Counted from the first letter of the stretch, positions 32,957 to 42,613 are shown. The stretch: DNA of 64,000 nucleotides from JBBRNH01 sp038230415 (GCA_038230415.1 JBBRNH010000014.1:17765-81764), one strand, 5' to 3'. The notes: generated from the letters alone by a model not told the origin. A program made the numbers and translations.

Positions 32957-33580
32957 ATGATCTCCGTTTTTATCGTTGAAGACAACCCCGATATTCAGTT
33001 GCTGCTGCAAACCATTGTCTGCCGCGACGATGAATACACCTGCGTCGGCATAGCACCGACCGGCACCGACGCGCTGAAAAAAATCCCCGAACTGCTGCCC
33101 GACGTGGTGCTGATGGACATTGGCCTGCCCGACATCAGCGGCATCGAATGCGTCCGCCGACTCAAGCCGCTCTGCCCCAACGTCGAGTTTATTATGTGTA
33201 CGATTTATGACGAGGACGAGACTGTTTTTCAGTCGCTCGAAGCCGGGGCCAACTCCTACATCCTCAAAAAAAGCAAGCCCGAACTCCTGCTCAGTGCCAT
33301 CCGTGAGGTTCACGACGGCGGCTCGCCGATGAGCAGCGACATTGCCCGCAAGATTGTGGCCCGGATGCAGCGGCCCGGCCAGGCCCGCGCCGATTATCAC
33401 ATCACCCCCCGCGAGGTACAGGTACTGACGATGCTATCTAAAGGGTTGACATACAGCGAAGTAGCCGATCAGCTATTCATCAGCATCAAGACCCTGAAAA
33501 AGCACATTTACAACATCTACGAAAAACTCCACGTAGATAACAAGGTCGAAGCGTTGAATAAGTTCTTTGGAAAATATTAG
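32957..33580 (+). CDS. NarL/FixJ-type response regulator
   Basis: 207 residues: receiver domain with Asp54 in VVLMDIGLP, and a C-terminal LuxR-type HTH ITPREVQVLTMLSKGLTYSEVADQLF followed by KTLKKHIYNIYEKL. It is the cognate regulator of the TPR kinase, with the same orientation and a 30-bp gap. Confidence 0.9.
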   Translation: MISVFIVEDNPDIQLLLQTIVCRDDEYTCVGIAPTGTDALKKIPELLPDVVLMDIGLPDISGIECVRRLKPLCPNVEFIMCTIYDEDETVFQSLEAGANSYILKKSKPELLLSAIREVHDGGSPMSSDIARKIVARMQRPGQARADYHITPREVQVLTMLSKGLTYSEVADQLFISIKTLKKHIYNIYEKLHVDNKVEALNKFFGKY

Positions 33581-33650
33581 CGTTTATGTATCTTTTTCCG
33601 CTAACTTATGCCAGAAAATACCGTGCATCTCACTGATTCTATTTTGCGTC

Positions 33651-35063
33651 ATGAATACATTTCGGTTGCTCGCCCTGCGTATCACTGCTTTCATTGCCAG
33701 CGGTTTGGCACTCTTTTTTTCTGTTGCATTGATGCTGACGGGCTGTTTCCGGGATGCTCAGACAACGGCGATAATTCCTGTTGTCAAACCGCCTGTTAGC
33801 ACCACGATGGTGTCTTCCAATGTTCTCTCGGCAAGTACGTGTCAGATTACACAGGTCAAAATGCCCGGTGTCCCGGATGAGAACATTACTGTTAATCAGG
33901 CTGATACCTCAATAACCATAGTAATCCCGGAAACATATCAGCCAAGGACATTCAGGTTTTCATATACATTAAACGCACCTAATTGTTCTGTATGGAGAGA
34001 CGATATAGAACTTAGAGTATCGAATTCACAGTCATATCATGCGAGCTTGGTCTTTGATTCCGGCAAACAGGCTTACTCGTCTAAAGAGTATAAAATCAAC
34101 TATAAACCTGCCGGGCCACTCGTTATTGGTCAGGGGCAAGAGCCGATTCCACTGATCATTGGTGAACTGTCTCCTGTTCTAATTCGTGTGAGCAATTATC
34201 ACGCCCTTGCGGACTATTCCAGGTCGCCGAAAATCTCGTTAAAGCGGGTTAGTGATGGTAAAGTGCAATCTGTGAGACTGGATGAATACCAACAGCCCGG
34301 TACTGCGTTTTCTCAGTCGTCCATCATGCAGCTTGTTTCATCACTGGACATTGACGACGAAGGAACGTATGTATTGCAGGCACAAACTCTTGATAGTACA
34401 ATCGTCACGTGTTCGCAGCCCGTTGTTGCTCGCTATACCGACAACGTTATCGTGAATTATGTAACCCAATTTGAGTTTTACGCACCGGTGCCGGGCGGAA
34501 CGCAACGGTTTTATGGGTATAATCTAAGGGCAGCAGCCAAAGCGGGTATTGATCTGATTGATTACGCGGGTCAACGGATTACGTTACCTATACTTGAGTA
34601 TCGGGATAAGGGTCGTGAGATGCTTGCCCGCATTCCTGAATCGCTAAAAGGCGGGTATTATCTGTATCAGCCGACGAAAGACGGAATACCGCAGCAGAAA
34701 GGCAGTCATTTTGTTGTAGCCGATGGCAATCGGCCCTTATTTGCTTATCCTCTTGGCACCTACAACGGATATCCTGCCGGACCGGGCGAAATCAAGCAGG
34801 GAAAAACACTTTACATTCGTTTCTCCCCACCGAACAGAAAAACAAAGTTGAAACTGGTTTCGAAAGTTGATCCATCAGTTGTCTATCTGGTCGATATTGT
34901 GATTCCTAATGAGCAGCCTTACAGTGGGTTTTACTCGCCAACCGCTGTCGTTCCAACTACCGTACCCCCCGGTGATTATACGGCTTCATTGCAGCAAACG
35001 CTTGATGATGGGTCAGTGGTAGAAGGCCCGGCGCATTTGCAGACAATACGGGTCACGCCATAA
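33651..35063 (+). CDS. Hypothetical lipoprotein
   Basis: 470 residues from ATG 33651. The 33567 start overlaps the regulator and adds 28 unconserved residues. Lipoprotein signal LALFFSVALMLTGC. The mature protein is strand-rich and looks like several Ig-like or adhesion-type domains (for example ITVNQADTSITIVIPETYQPRTFRFSY and VLIRVSNYHALADYSRSPKISLK split between domains). It is more AT-rich than its neighbours. It may be a target of the adjacent two-component pair. Family not recognised. Confidence 0.65.
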   Translation: MNTFRLLALRITAFIASGLALFFSVALMLTGCFRDAQTTAIIPVVKPPVSTTMVSSNVLSASTCQITQVKMPGVPDENITVNQADTSITIVIPETYQPRTFRFSYTLNAPNCSVWRDDIELRVSNSQSYHASLVFDSGKQAYSSKEYKINYKPAGPLVIGQGQEPIPLIIGELSPVLIRVSNYHALADYSRSPKISLKRVSDGKVQSVRLDEYQQPGTAFSQSSIMQLVSSLDIDDEGTYVLQAQTLDSTIVTCSQPVVARYTDNVIVNYVTQFEFYAPVPGGTQRFYGYNLRAAAKAGIDLIDYAGQRITLPILEYRDKGREMLARIPESLKGGYYLYQPTKDGIPQQKGSHFVVADGNRPLFAYPLGTYNGYPAGPGEIKQGKTLYIRFSPPNRKTKLKLVSKVDPSVVYLVDIVIPNEQPYSGFYSPTAVVPTTVPPGDYTASLQQTLDDGSVVEGPAHLQTIRVTP

Positions 35064-35071
35064 AACCGCCC

Positions 35072-36067
35072 TCACCGCGCCAGAATCAGCAGCCCCAAGC
35101 CCAGCGCGTAGCAGAGCAGCATGGCGTTGAGCAGCGTGTTGGTGCCAGGCGGGGCCGACCGAAACTCGCCCCAGACGTAGATGCCCCACAGCGCGGCCAC
35201 CACCGTTGCGCCCTGCCCTAAACCATAGCTGATGGCCGGGCCAGCCAGCCCCGATGCGATGATACTCAGCGACATCCCTACGCACCAGATCAGTCCGCCC
35301 AGGATACCCGTCAGGTGGCTCCGGGCCGACCCCCGGAAATAATCGGCGTAGCCAACGGGGTTGCCCACAAAAGGCCGCGCCATCAGCAGCGAGTTAAACA
35401 CGACGTTGCTGCCCAGGATGCCGAGCGCAAAAAACACCACCGCCGTGTAGGGGCTGAGTTTGCCGGGTTCGGGCCGGGTGAAGTCGGGAAACATCGAAGC
35501 GGCCACGTATTTGTAGAAGAATCCCATCAGCACCCCGGCCACCACCGCCAGCAGTAATCCCTTCACGGGCAAGCCCTGCGTGGCGGTGGTGAGTCGGCGG
35601 TAGGCGTTGGCGTTCAGCCCGATAGCCACCATCACCAGCGCGACCCCGCCGAACAGCAGGGCCGCGTTGCCCACCGGCAAACTGAGGTAATTGACCACCA
35701 CGCCAATCACCAGCGCCAGCCCGATACCCACCGGAAACGCCACCGACATACCCGCAATGGCAATGGCCGCGCCGAGCAAAATATTGGCCGCGTTGAAGAC
35801 AATCCCGCCAATCACCGCCGACCAGAGATTGGCACGGTCGGCCTGGGCCACGTCGGGCAGAAACGCCCGGCCCGACCCACCCACGCTGCCTAAGGTGAAG
35901 GCCAGTAGTACCGCCGTCAGCACAATGCCCAGCACGTAATCCCAGTAAAACAACTCGAACCGCCAGGTGCTGCCCGCCAATTTCTGGGTATTGGCCCACG
36001 AGCCCCAGCAGAGCATGGTGACGAAACAGGCCAGAATCGCAATCGGGTAGGTTTGAATGATGTACAT
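35072..36067 (-). CDS. GRP/DMT-superfamily sugar permease
   Basis: 331 residues with about ten membrane helices. The MLCWGSWANTQKL motif in the first helix pair is characteristic of the glucose/ribose porter (GRP, RbsU/GlcU) family within the drug/metabolite superfamily. It is the last gene of a leftward operon with ribokinase and an ADP-ribosylglycohydrolase, so ribose or a riboside is the likely cargo. One base separates it from the upstream gene. Confidence 0.8.
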   Translation of the reverse strand: MYIIQTYPIAILACFVTMLCWGSWANTQKLAGSTWRFELFYWDYVLGIVLTAVLLAFTLGSVGGSGRAFLPDVAQADRANLWSAVIGGIVFNAANILLGAAIAIAGMSVAFPVGIGLALVIGVVVNYLSLPVGNAALLFGGVALVMVAIGLNANAYRRLTTATQGLPVKGLLLAVVAGVLMGFFYKYVAASMFPDFTRPEPGKLSPYTAVVFFALGILGSNVVFNSLLMARPFVGNPVGYADYFRGSARSHLTGILGGLIWCVGMSLSIIASGLAGPAISYGLGQGATVVAALWGIYVWGEFRSAPPGTNTLLNAMLLCYALGLGLLILAR

Positions 36068-36068
36068 C

Positions 36069-37622
36069 TCAGTACGTTTTTTTGATGGGCTTGTCGCTGT
36101 ACACCATCAGGTCGCTGATCCTGACTACGTGGTCGGCATCGGGATTGAGCAGTTTGACCCGCAGCGTGTGTTTGCCGTTGGGCAACCGGTATTTCCAGAA
36201 CAGGTCGTGCCGACGCTGCGTGAAACTCACCGGCAACGTTGCCGTTTCTACTTTCTTGCCGTCGATATACAGGTCGGCATTGAAGGCAAAGGGATTCTCA
36301 TACTGCCACGAACTTCGGTTTTTGGGTTTCGCTTCGCCTTTCAGCACGAAGCCAATGCCCTCAAAATCAACGCTATACTCGTCGGTCAGGTCTTTGTTGA
36401 TGGGTTGCAGAAGCACCGGATAATGCCCCGCGAACGCCTGTTCGAGCCGCACCGGGGTGGGGGTCTGCGCGGCAATCGTGACCTGATCGCCCGTGATCTT
36501 GCCGCCGTTTCGTTCCACCACTTGCAGGGCGTGTTTCATGCCTAATGCATACACATCGTTGAGCGACATGGTGGTGTATTTGAAATCAATGTCTTCGGCT
36601 TCGGCCAGCCCCATTTTCCAGTAAGCCGGAATCGCGGTATAGCCGAGCATGGTGCCGAGAATACCGCCCGCCGAAGCCGGATTGCAGTCGGAATCCTGCC
36701 CGGCGCGGGTGCTGATTTCCATCGTTTTCGTGAAATCACCTTTGCCATACAACAGCCCCAGCACGATGTAGGCCGAGTTGATCTTGGCATCGATATCAAA
36801 CGCCCGGAACACTCCGTCGGGGCAGCCCACCTCATCAGACCATTTTTGTTGAATTTCAAACCAGGTGCGTTTCCAGTCGGTGGGGTATTGGTCGTGCCAT
36901 TTAATCACGTCGGCGATGCACTGGTAAAACGTACTCTGCTGCGGAATCACCTTCAGCCCTTCGCGCACCACGTAGTTCATGTCGTTCGAGGTAAACGCCA
37001 GTGCGTACATCGCGCCCACGTAGGCCCCGCCGTACCAGCCGTCGCCGTAGTTCATGATGTGGCCGATGGGGTCGCCGATCCTGACGGCGGTGTTGGGCAT
37101 TCCGGGGGCCATCAGCCCCGAAAAATCGGCTTCGATCTGAAAATCAATATCGTCGGCGTGGGGGTTATTGAGCCAGTGGCCCGATTCGGGGGCGGTCATG
37201 CCGTGCAGGAGGTTATACCGCCCGGCCTGATTGGCGTGCCAGAGCATATAGCCCGCGTTGGCGTAGGCGTTGGCGTGTTCACGCACGGGCGCGTCGAGAC
37301 CCTTGCGCTCAAAGACATCCACGAAGGTCAGGTCCATGTAAATATCATCGTATAGCCCGAAATTCTCGACCATCGTTTTCTTGATGTAGCCGTCGTACCA
37401 GGGAATCGGCTGGTAGTCGTTGAGCATCGTCCCTTGGAAGCGAAACTCGGTTGGCCCGCCGAAGGTGCAGCCGATAACCTGCCCGGCCCAGCCGCCCTTG
37501 ATTTTATCCTGCAAGGTGGCTTTGGTGAGCGTCACGGCCCGCGCCGGGCGGGTTGGCGGGGCGGTGGTTCCGGCTCCGAACGTGGTCAGAGCCAGACAAA
37601 TAATAGTGATTAATCGAAACAT
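36069..37622 (-). CDS. Secreted ADP-ribosylglycohydrolase-family protein
   Basis: 517 residues with a signal peptide (MFRLITIICLALTTFGAG). The DraG/ARH fold is indicated by KIKGGWAGQVIGCTFGG, LYDDIYMDLTF (first metal-binding acids) and GQDSDCNPASAGGILG (second metal site). The C-terminal 130 residues are a strand-rich domain with FWKYRLPNGKHTLRVKLLNP, probably a carbohydrate-binding-like domain. Family members hydrolyse N- or O-glycosidic bonds to ADP-ribose. An extracytoplasmic copy next to ribokinase suggests scavenging of ribosides. Confidence 0.8.
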   Translation of the reverse strand: MFRLITIICLALTTFGAGTTAPPTRPARAVTLTKATLQDKIKGGWAGQVIGCTFGGPTEFRFQGTMLNDYQPIPWYDGYIKKTMVENFGLYDDIYMDLTFVDVFERKGLDAPVREHANAYANAGYMLWHANQAGRYNLLHGMTAPESGHWLNNPHADDIDFQIEADFSGLMAPGMPNTAVRIGDPIGHIMNYGDGWYGGAYVGAMYALAFTSNDMNYVVREGLKVIPQQSTFYQCIADVIKWHDQYPTDWKRTWFEIQQKWSDEVGCPDGVFRAFDIDAKINSAYIVLGLLYGKGDFTKTMEISTRAGQDSDCNPASAGGILGTMLGYTAIPAYWKMGLAEAEDIDFKYTTMSLNDVYALGMKHALQVVERNGGKITGDQVTIAAQTPTPVRLEQAFAGHYPVLLQPINKDLTDEYSVDFEGIGFVLKGEAKPKNRSSWQYENPFAFNADLYIDGKKVETATLPVSFTQRRHDLFWKYRLPNGKHTLRVKLLNPDADHVVRISDLMVYSDKPIKKTY

Positions 37623-37635
37623 GATTTGGTTGGTT

Positions 37636-38571
37636 TTAACTACTTAACGGAATCTCGTTCATCTCTTTTCGGTACGGTACCGAGGCCTGTGCGCCCATGC
37701 GCGTCACCGAAATCGAAGCGGCTTTGCAGGCAAACGCCACCGCGCCGGGCAACGCCTGCCCCTCGGCGAGGGCAACGGCCAGCGCCCCGTTGAAACAATC
37801 ACCGGCGGCTGTGGTGTCGGTAGCCGTTACGGGCGGGGCGGCAATCAGCATCCCCGCCGAGCCACCGGCCAGTAGGTATGCGCCCCGTGCGCCGAGGGTA
37901 ATGACCACGTTTGGTACGCCCGCCGTTTGCAGGTGCCGGGCCGCCCGCTCTGCCGATGCGGTGTCGGTCACGCGGATGCCGGTGAGCAGTTCGGCTTCGG
38001 TTTCGTTGGGCGTAATCAGGTGAATATGAGGTAATAACGAAGGCGGAAGCGTCTGCGCCGGGGCCGGGTTCAGCACCACCCGCAGCCCCCGCCGGTGAGC
38101 CTCGCCGATGGCCGTCTCCACGGTATCGAGCGGAATTTCGAGTTGCAGCAGCACAATAGAGCGGGCCGGGGCTTCGGCAAGGGCAGTGGTCACGTCGGCG
38201 GGCCGGAGCCGGGCGTTGGCTCCGGGAGCCACCACAATGCAGTTTTCGCCCCGCCCGTCCACCGTAATCAGGGCCACGCCCGACGGATGGTTTGGGTCGG
38301 TCAGCACGTGATTGGTGTTGATGCCCTCGCGCTGAAACTGCTGCACGGCCTGCCGCCCGAATATATCGTTGCCGACCTTCGCCACAAACACCACCCGGCC
38401 CGCGCCCGGTGCCGACAGCCGGGCGGCTGCTACGGCCTGATTGGCCCCTTTGCCACCCGGATTCATCAGAAACGTATCGCCGATAACGGTTTCGCCGGGG
38501 GCGGGTAGTTTGAGCGATTTAACCACCATATCGGTGTTTGAACTGCCGATAACCAAAATGCTGTCTGCCAT
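37636..38571 (-). CDS. rbsK: Ribokinase
   Basis: 311 residues, normal length. It phosphorylates D-ribose at O5. The N-terminal motif GGKGANQAVAAARL (about 39-52) and the C-terminal PfkB signature DTTAAGDCFNGALAVAL (about 248-264), which contains the catalytic Asp, are intact. It is the first gene of the ribose salvage operon, 13 bp before the glycohydrolase gene. Confidence 0.92.
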   Translation of the reverse strand: MADSILVIGSSNTDMVVKSLKLPAPGETVIGDTFLMNPGGKGANQAVAAARLSAPGAGRVVFVAKVGNDIFGRQAVQQFQREGINTNHVLTDPNHPSGVALITVDGRGENCIVVAPGANARLRPADVTTALAEAPARSIVLLQLEIPLDTVETAIGEAHRRGLRVVLNPAPAQTLPPSLLPHIHLITPNETEAELLTGIRVTDTASAERAARHLQTAGVPNVVITLGARGAYLLAGGSAGMLIAAPPVTATDTTAAGDCFNGALAVALAEGQALPGAVAFACKAASISVTRMGAQASVPYRKEMNEIPLSS

Positions 38572-38726
38572 ACAGAAGGCTTGTTTTGGTCAAATTTATC
38601 CTGTTAAACGATAATTCGCAAAGGCAACTATTGACCTATCTGGTTAAAGCTATGGGTTGAAATACTACGAAATCTGGATTGAAAGACAGACCTTAGCGGA
38701 CGACCTTCGGTCTGGGTCTGTGTCTT

Positions 38727-38802
38727 ATCCTCGGTCTGTGTCTTCACAGACCGCTGTCAATCAGGCATAACCGAGCGGTCTGTGAAGACACAGACCGAGG
38801 AT
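38727..38802. repeat. 29-bp perfect inverted repeat ending in a start codon
   Basis: Arms 38727-38755 and 38774-38802 are exact complements around an 18-nt loop. Each arm is itself a hairpin CGGTCTGTG-TCTT-CACAGACCG. The right arm includes the first two bases of the ATG at 38801. A degenerate third copy lies just upstream (38706-38727). Confidence 0.75.
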
Positions 38803-40284
38803 GTATAAACATAATTTATCAGCTAATCCTGTGTTATCAATCTATCAACTCCGCGCGTTGCAGCAAACGCTGTCTAAATCAGAAAAACGGTATTTCCGGT
38901 TGCAGGTGGGATTGCAAACCGGCGACAAAGCCTACTTAGCCCTGTTTGACTGGCTCGACGCGCAGCCCGCCGACCCAACGCCCGATGTCGTAGCCGCCCA
39001 CTGGCCCCCCGCCAAACTTGAAGCCGCCCGCAAGCACCTCGCCCGAACCCTGCTGAAAACGCTCCGGCTGTTCGAGGCCGACAAAGACACCGACACCCGG
39101 CTGGCGGCCCTGCTCCACGAATCCCGGATTCTGCTGCAACGCGGCCTGACCGGGCCGGGGCTGGCCCACCTCGACCGGGCCGCGCGGGTAGCCGGGCAAA
39201 CCGGGCGCAATGCCTACGCGGCTCAGGCCATGAAAATAGCCCTCCAACAGCCCGCCCGCGATCAGTTTGCCGGTCTCTCCGAAGCCGATTTACTGGCCCG
39301 CCAACACCGCATCGGTGAGGCACTCCGGCGCGAAGAAACCCTGCATCAGCACACGACACTTTACGAGATCTTGCGCCACCGTTACCTGCACAACGGCCCG
39401 GTGCGGAACCTCACCGAGCGCACCCGGCTCAACGATTTGCTGCTGGAAGAATACTCGATTATGAACCGTTACCCCGACGACTCGTTCGAGAGCCGCCGAC
39501 TGCATTTGCAATTTCAGTCGGTCTATTTTTCGATGACCGGCGATTATGACGGTAGTTTGCCCCTGCTCAGGCAACTCGACGGGTTGTTTGCCGAAAACAG
39601 CACCCTGAGCCGCGACGCGCCGACGGATTACCTCTATCTGCTCGACAGCATCCTGACCGACCTCCGCAACGCCGGGCAGTTGGCCGGGATGCCCTATTTT
39701 CTGGCCCGGTTTGCCACACTGCCCGATAGTATGGCCCTGCACAGCCGCTATCTGGCCCTGTATCACCGGCTGAATTACCTCGCCGATGGCGGTCAACTGA
39801 CCGAAGCGGCCCAACTCCTGACCGATGACCCGGTAATGCTGCTGGCCGGTATGAGGGCGTTACCGGCTGCGTTTCAGGCCCGGATCAGGATCACGGCGGC
39901 CCGCGTTCTGCGCGAGACCGGGCAACCCGGCGCGGCTTTGGTACTGGTGAATGACGTACTTACGGCCCGCGCCGAACGGCCCGGCCCGGCCCGGCGCAAT
40001 ACAGTCAGGCCCGGCTGCTGGCCGTGATGATTCACGTGGATTTAGACCACCATGATTATGTAGACTATGAATTGACATCGGTAGCCCGCAAACTCCGGCA
40101 GGGGCAGCAACTCTACGGCGTAGAGACCGCCACCATCCGGTATGTGAACGCGTGGCTGGCGGGCAAACCCGACCCGAATTTTGGGCAAATACTGGCCGAC
40201 CTGTTCGGGAACCCCTACGAACGACAGGTGATTCTGGCCCTGGGGCTGCGGCAGTGGGCTAATGGCCGTGAGATTACTACCTAA
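38801..40284 (+). pseudogene. Frameshifted helical-repeat protein
   Basis: The first frame (38801-40027) encodes 408 residues of TPR-like helices starting LSIYQLRALQQTLSKSEKRYF, a pattern I associate with Bacteroidota proteins of unknown function. It then runs into a nonsense tail RRNTVRPGCWP. The natural continuation, PAQYSQARLLAVMIHVDLD and on to TRYVNAWL-like and LFGNPYERQV segments, is in another frame ending at 40284. The break coincides with a CGGCC repeat (39977-39995). Removing one 5-bp unit restores a single frame of about 493 residues. This may be real phase variation, a recent mutation or an assembly error. Upstream lies a 29-bp inverted repeat overlapping the start. Confidence 0.75.
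39977..39995 (+). repeat. CGGCC pentanucleotide repeat at a frameshift
   Basis: Three full CGGCC units plus CGGC. Loss of one unit (5 bp) joins the upstream frame to the downstream frame exactly; gain of one unit does not. Confidence 0.8.
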
Positions 40285-40288
40285 CCAC

Positions 40289-41104
40289 TTAGTCTGCCAG
40301 TGGCTTCACCTCGATCTGACTCTGGTGAAACACCAATGACCCCGGCGCGATGCTCTGGGTGAGCCACACATTGCCGCCAATCACGGAATCATGGCCGATC
40401 ACGGTTTTGCCGCCCAGAATGGTAGCATTGGCATAAATCACCACGTTGTCTTCGATGGTGGGGTGGCGTTTTTTCTGGGCCATGTTTTTGGCAATGTGCG
40501 TTGCGCCGAGGGTCACGCCCTGGTATATTTTCACGTTGTTGCCGATAATACAGGTCTCACCGATGACCGCACCCGTCCCGTGATCAATAAAAAACGACTG
40601 CCCGATTCGCGCGCCCGGATGAATGTCAATTCCGGTCTGACTGTGGGCGTACTCGGTCAGCATCCGGGGTAACAGCGGCACCTCAAAGCCGAGCAGCGTA
40701 TGGGCAATCCGGTACACGGCAATGGCATAAAATCCCGGATAGACCGCAATTACTTCTTCGATACCGACCGCAGCCGGGTCGTTGTCGGCAATGGCGGTAG
40801 CATCGAGAACGAGGTTGGTGAAGATGGCGGGCAGGGCCGTAAAAAACTGATCGGCAATATCGTCGGCGGGCTGGCTGAGGTTCTCCTGCAACGGTTTGAG
40901 CAGGCAAAGAAGCTGGTTGTGAAGCCGTTGCACGGCCAGTTCGGGGTCGTCGGTGAAGGCGTGGCAATCCTGGGTGATCGGAAACAGGAGCCGCATCAGG
41001 TGGTCAATAAACCGCCCGGCATCGGGCCGCGACGGTAGCCGGTAGCGAAACTGCGCCTGTTGGCGGGTTAATTCGTGCAGAAACGTAGTGATTTCGGTGG
41101 TCAT
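40289..41104 (-). CDS. cysE: Serine O-acetyltransferase
   Basis: 271 residues. A helical N-terminal domain is followed by a left-handed beta-helix of hexapeptide repeats. The motifs are DIHPGARIGQSFFIDHGTGAVIGETCIIG (catalytic His in the DH pair), GVTLGAT and KRHPTIEDNVVIYANATILGG. It acetylates serine with acetyl-CoA, the first step of cysteine synthesis. It has the EpsC-like larger N-terminal domain. Convergent with the frameshifted gene, 4 bp apart. Confidence 0.9.
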   Translation of the reverse strand: MTTEITTFLHELTRQQAQFRYRLPSRPDAGRFIDHLMRLLFPITQDCHAFTDDPELAVQRLHNQLLCLLKPLQENLSQPADDIADQFFTALPAIFTNLVLDATAIADNDPAAVGIEEVIAVYPGFYAIAVYRIAHTLLGFEVPLLPRMLTEYAHSQTGIDIHPGARIGQSFFIDHGTGAVIGETCIIGNNVKIYQGVTLGATHIAKNMAQKKRHPTIEDNVVIYANATILGGKTVIGHDSVIGGNVWLTQSIAPGSLVFHQSQIEVKPLAD

Positions 41105-41236
41105 AAACGGAAGGCAGGGATTTGTGGTTTTCGCCGTAACGCGGTGGCGGGTCGCTAAGTTGCTTCGTTACGAACAAAAACGGGGCCAATGCCATTATTG
41201 ATGGAGCGTAGCCTTGATTTTTATAACAAACAACCG

Positions 41237-42502
41237 ATGAATACGAAACTGATGAACACGAAACCAATTGCTGCACTGTTGGTGGCCCTTGCCGCCATCA
41301 CCGGGTTAGCCTGGTCCTACAAAGCGGGTATCAATCCGGCCCGGCCTGCCCGCTCCGGGCAACTTATCCAAGCCACACTCCTGCCCGGAAACGCTGCTCC
41401 GGCCATCAAAACCCCGGCCATCAAAACCATTGATGCGTTTCCGGCCCTGCGGTTCGATTCGCCCGTTGAGTTTACCTACGCGCCCGACGGCAGTAACCGC
41501 GTTTATGTGGTGGAGCAGCCGGGCCTGATTCGGGTGTTCGAGAACGCCCCGGCCACGCAGTCGGCAGCGGTGTTGCTCGACATTAAAAAGCAGGTAAGTT
41601 ACGGTGGCGAGATGGGCTTGCTGGGCCTGGCGTTTCACCCCGATTTCAAAAAGAACGGGTTCTTTTACGTGAACTACACCAAAAATAACCCCCGCGAAAC
41701 GGTCGTGAGCCGGTTCACGGTCTCGCCAGCATCAATTACCAACGGAACCCCGGTGGCTGACCCGAAATCAGAAGTCGTGCTGTTTAAATTCAATCAGCCG
41801 TATTCTAATCACAACGGCGGCAAGGTGCTGTTTGGGCCGGATGGACTGCTCTACATCGCAACCGGCGATGGCGGCAGCGCGGGCGACCCCCAAAACAACG
41901 GCCAGAACAAAAGCGCGTGGCTTGGCAAAGTCCTGCGCGTTGACGTAAACAAAACCGATAAGGTCATGGGCCACTACGGCATCCCCGCCGACAATCCCTT
42001 TGCCGGTAATGCGTCGGGATACCGCCAGGAAATCTATGCCTACGGCCTGCGAAACCCCTGGCGCATGAGTTTCGACGGGCAGGGGCGGCTTTGGGCGGGC
42101 GATGTGGGTCAGAACGAACGCGAAGAAATTGACATCATCACCAAAGGCGGCAACTACGGATGGCGTGTCAAAGAAGGCAATGCCGATTACAACCGGCAAG
42201 TAGCCGATGGGTCGCTGATTGCTCCGGTCTGGCAGTATCCGCACGCCGACGGCAACGTGTCGGTAACGGGCGGCATCGTATATCGGGGGCAGCAACACCC
42301 GGCCCTGACCGGAAAATACATCTACGCCGACTACGCCAGTGGCCGCGTCTGGGCCTTGACCACAACCGGAAACCGGGCCACCGGCAACGCCGAACTCGTG
42401 AGCGGGGTAGGGTCAATTTCGGCGTTTGGCGAGGATCAAAAAAACGAACTGTATCTCTGCGACCTGTCGGGCGGAAAAATCCTGCGGTTCGTTTCGCGGT
42501 GA
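41237..42502 (+). CDS. PQQ-type soluble sugar dehydrogenase (GSDH family)
   Basis: 421 residues from ATG 41237. The 41189 start adds residues before the signal peptide MNTKPIAALLVALAAITGLAW. The six-bladed propeller motifs of glucose/sorbosone dehydrogenases are visible: FVEQPGLIRVFEN-like blade 1, GEMGLLGLAFHPDF, NHNGGKVLFGPDGLLYIATGDGG, YAYGLRNPWRMSFD and AGDVGQNEREEIDI. It probably oxidises aldoses in the periplasm with PQQ. Oxidation itself is inferred from family membership. Confidence 0.85.
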   Translation: MNTKLMNTKPIAALLVALAAITGLAWSYKAGINPARPARSGQLIQATLLPGNAAPAIKTPAIKTIDAFPALRFDSPVEFTYAPDGSNRVYVVEQPGLIRVFENAPATQSAAVLLDIKKQVSYGGEMGLLGLAFHPDFKKNGFFYVNYTKNNPRETVVSRFTVSPASITNGTPVADPKSEVVLFKFNQPYSNHNGGKVLFGPDGLLYIATGDGGSAGDPQNNGQNKSAWLGKVLRVDVNKTDKVMGHYGIPADNPFAGNASGYRQEIYAYGLRNPWRMSFDGQGRLWAGDVGQNEREEIDIITKGGNYGWRVKEGNADYNRQVADGSLIAPVWQYPHADGNVSVTGGIVYRGQQHPALTGKYIYADYASGRVWALTTTGNRATGNAELVSGVGSISAFGEDQKNELYLCDLSGGKILRFVSR

Positions 42503-42524
42503 GCAATTTGCCCAAAATCGGAAA

Positions 42525-42552
42525 AAGTCGCTGATCAACCGATCAGCGACTT
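42525..42552. terminator. Terminator between convergent genes
   Basis: AAGTCGCTGATC (42525-42536) pairs with GATCAGCGACTT (42541-42552) around AACC. The leftward strand has a T-run (CTTTTTCC), so it may serve the amt gene as well as the dehydrogenase gene. Confidence 0.6.
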
Positions 42553-42613
42553 TCCGAGTACAACAAAACCACAGGATTCAGATTGACGGCCTGTGGGCTT
42601 GCTGAATCAGTTT

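Noticed and set aside
32399..33400. 333-residue leftward open frame antisense to the TPR kinase and its regulator
   Set aside because: Both rightward genes have complete, ordered family motifs here. The antisense frame has His/Gly/Val-rich composition typical of the shadow of GC-rich genes.
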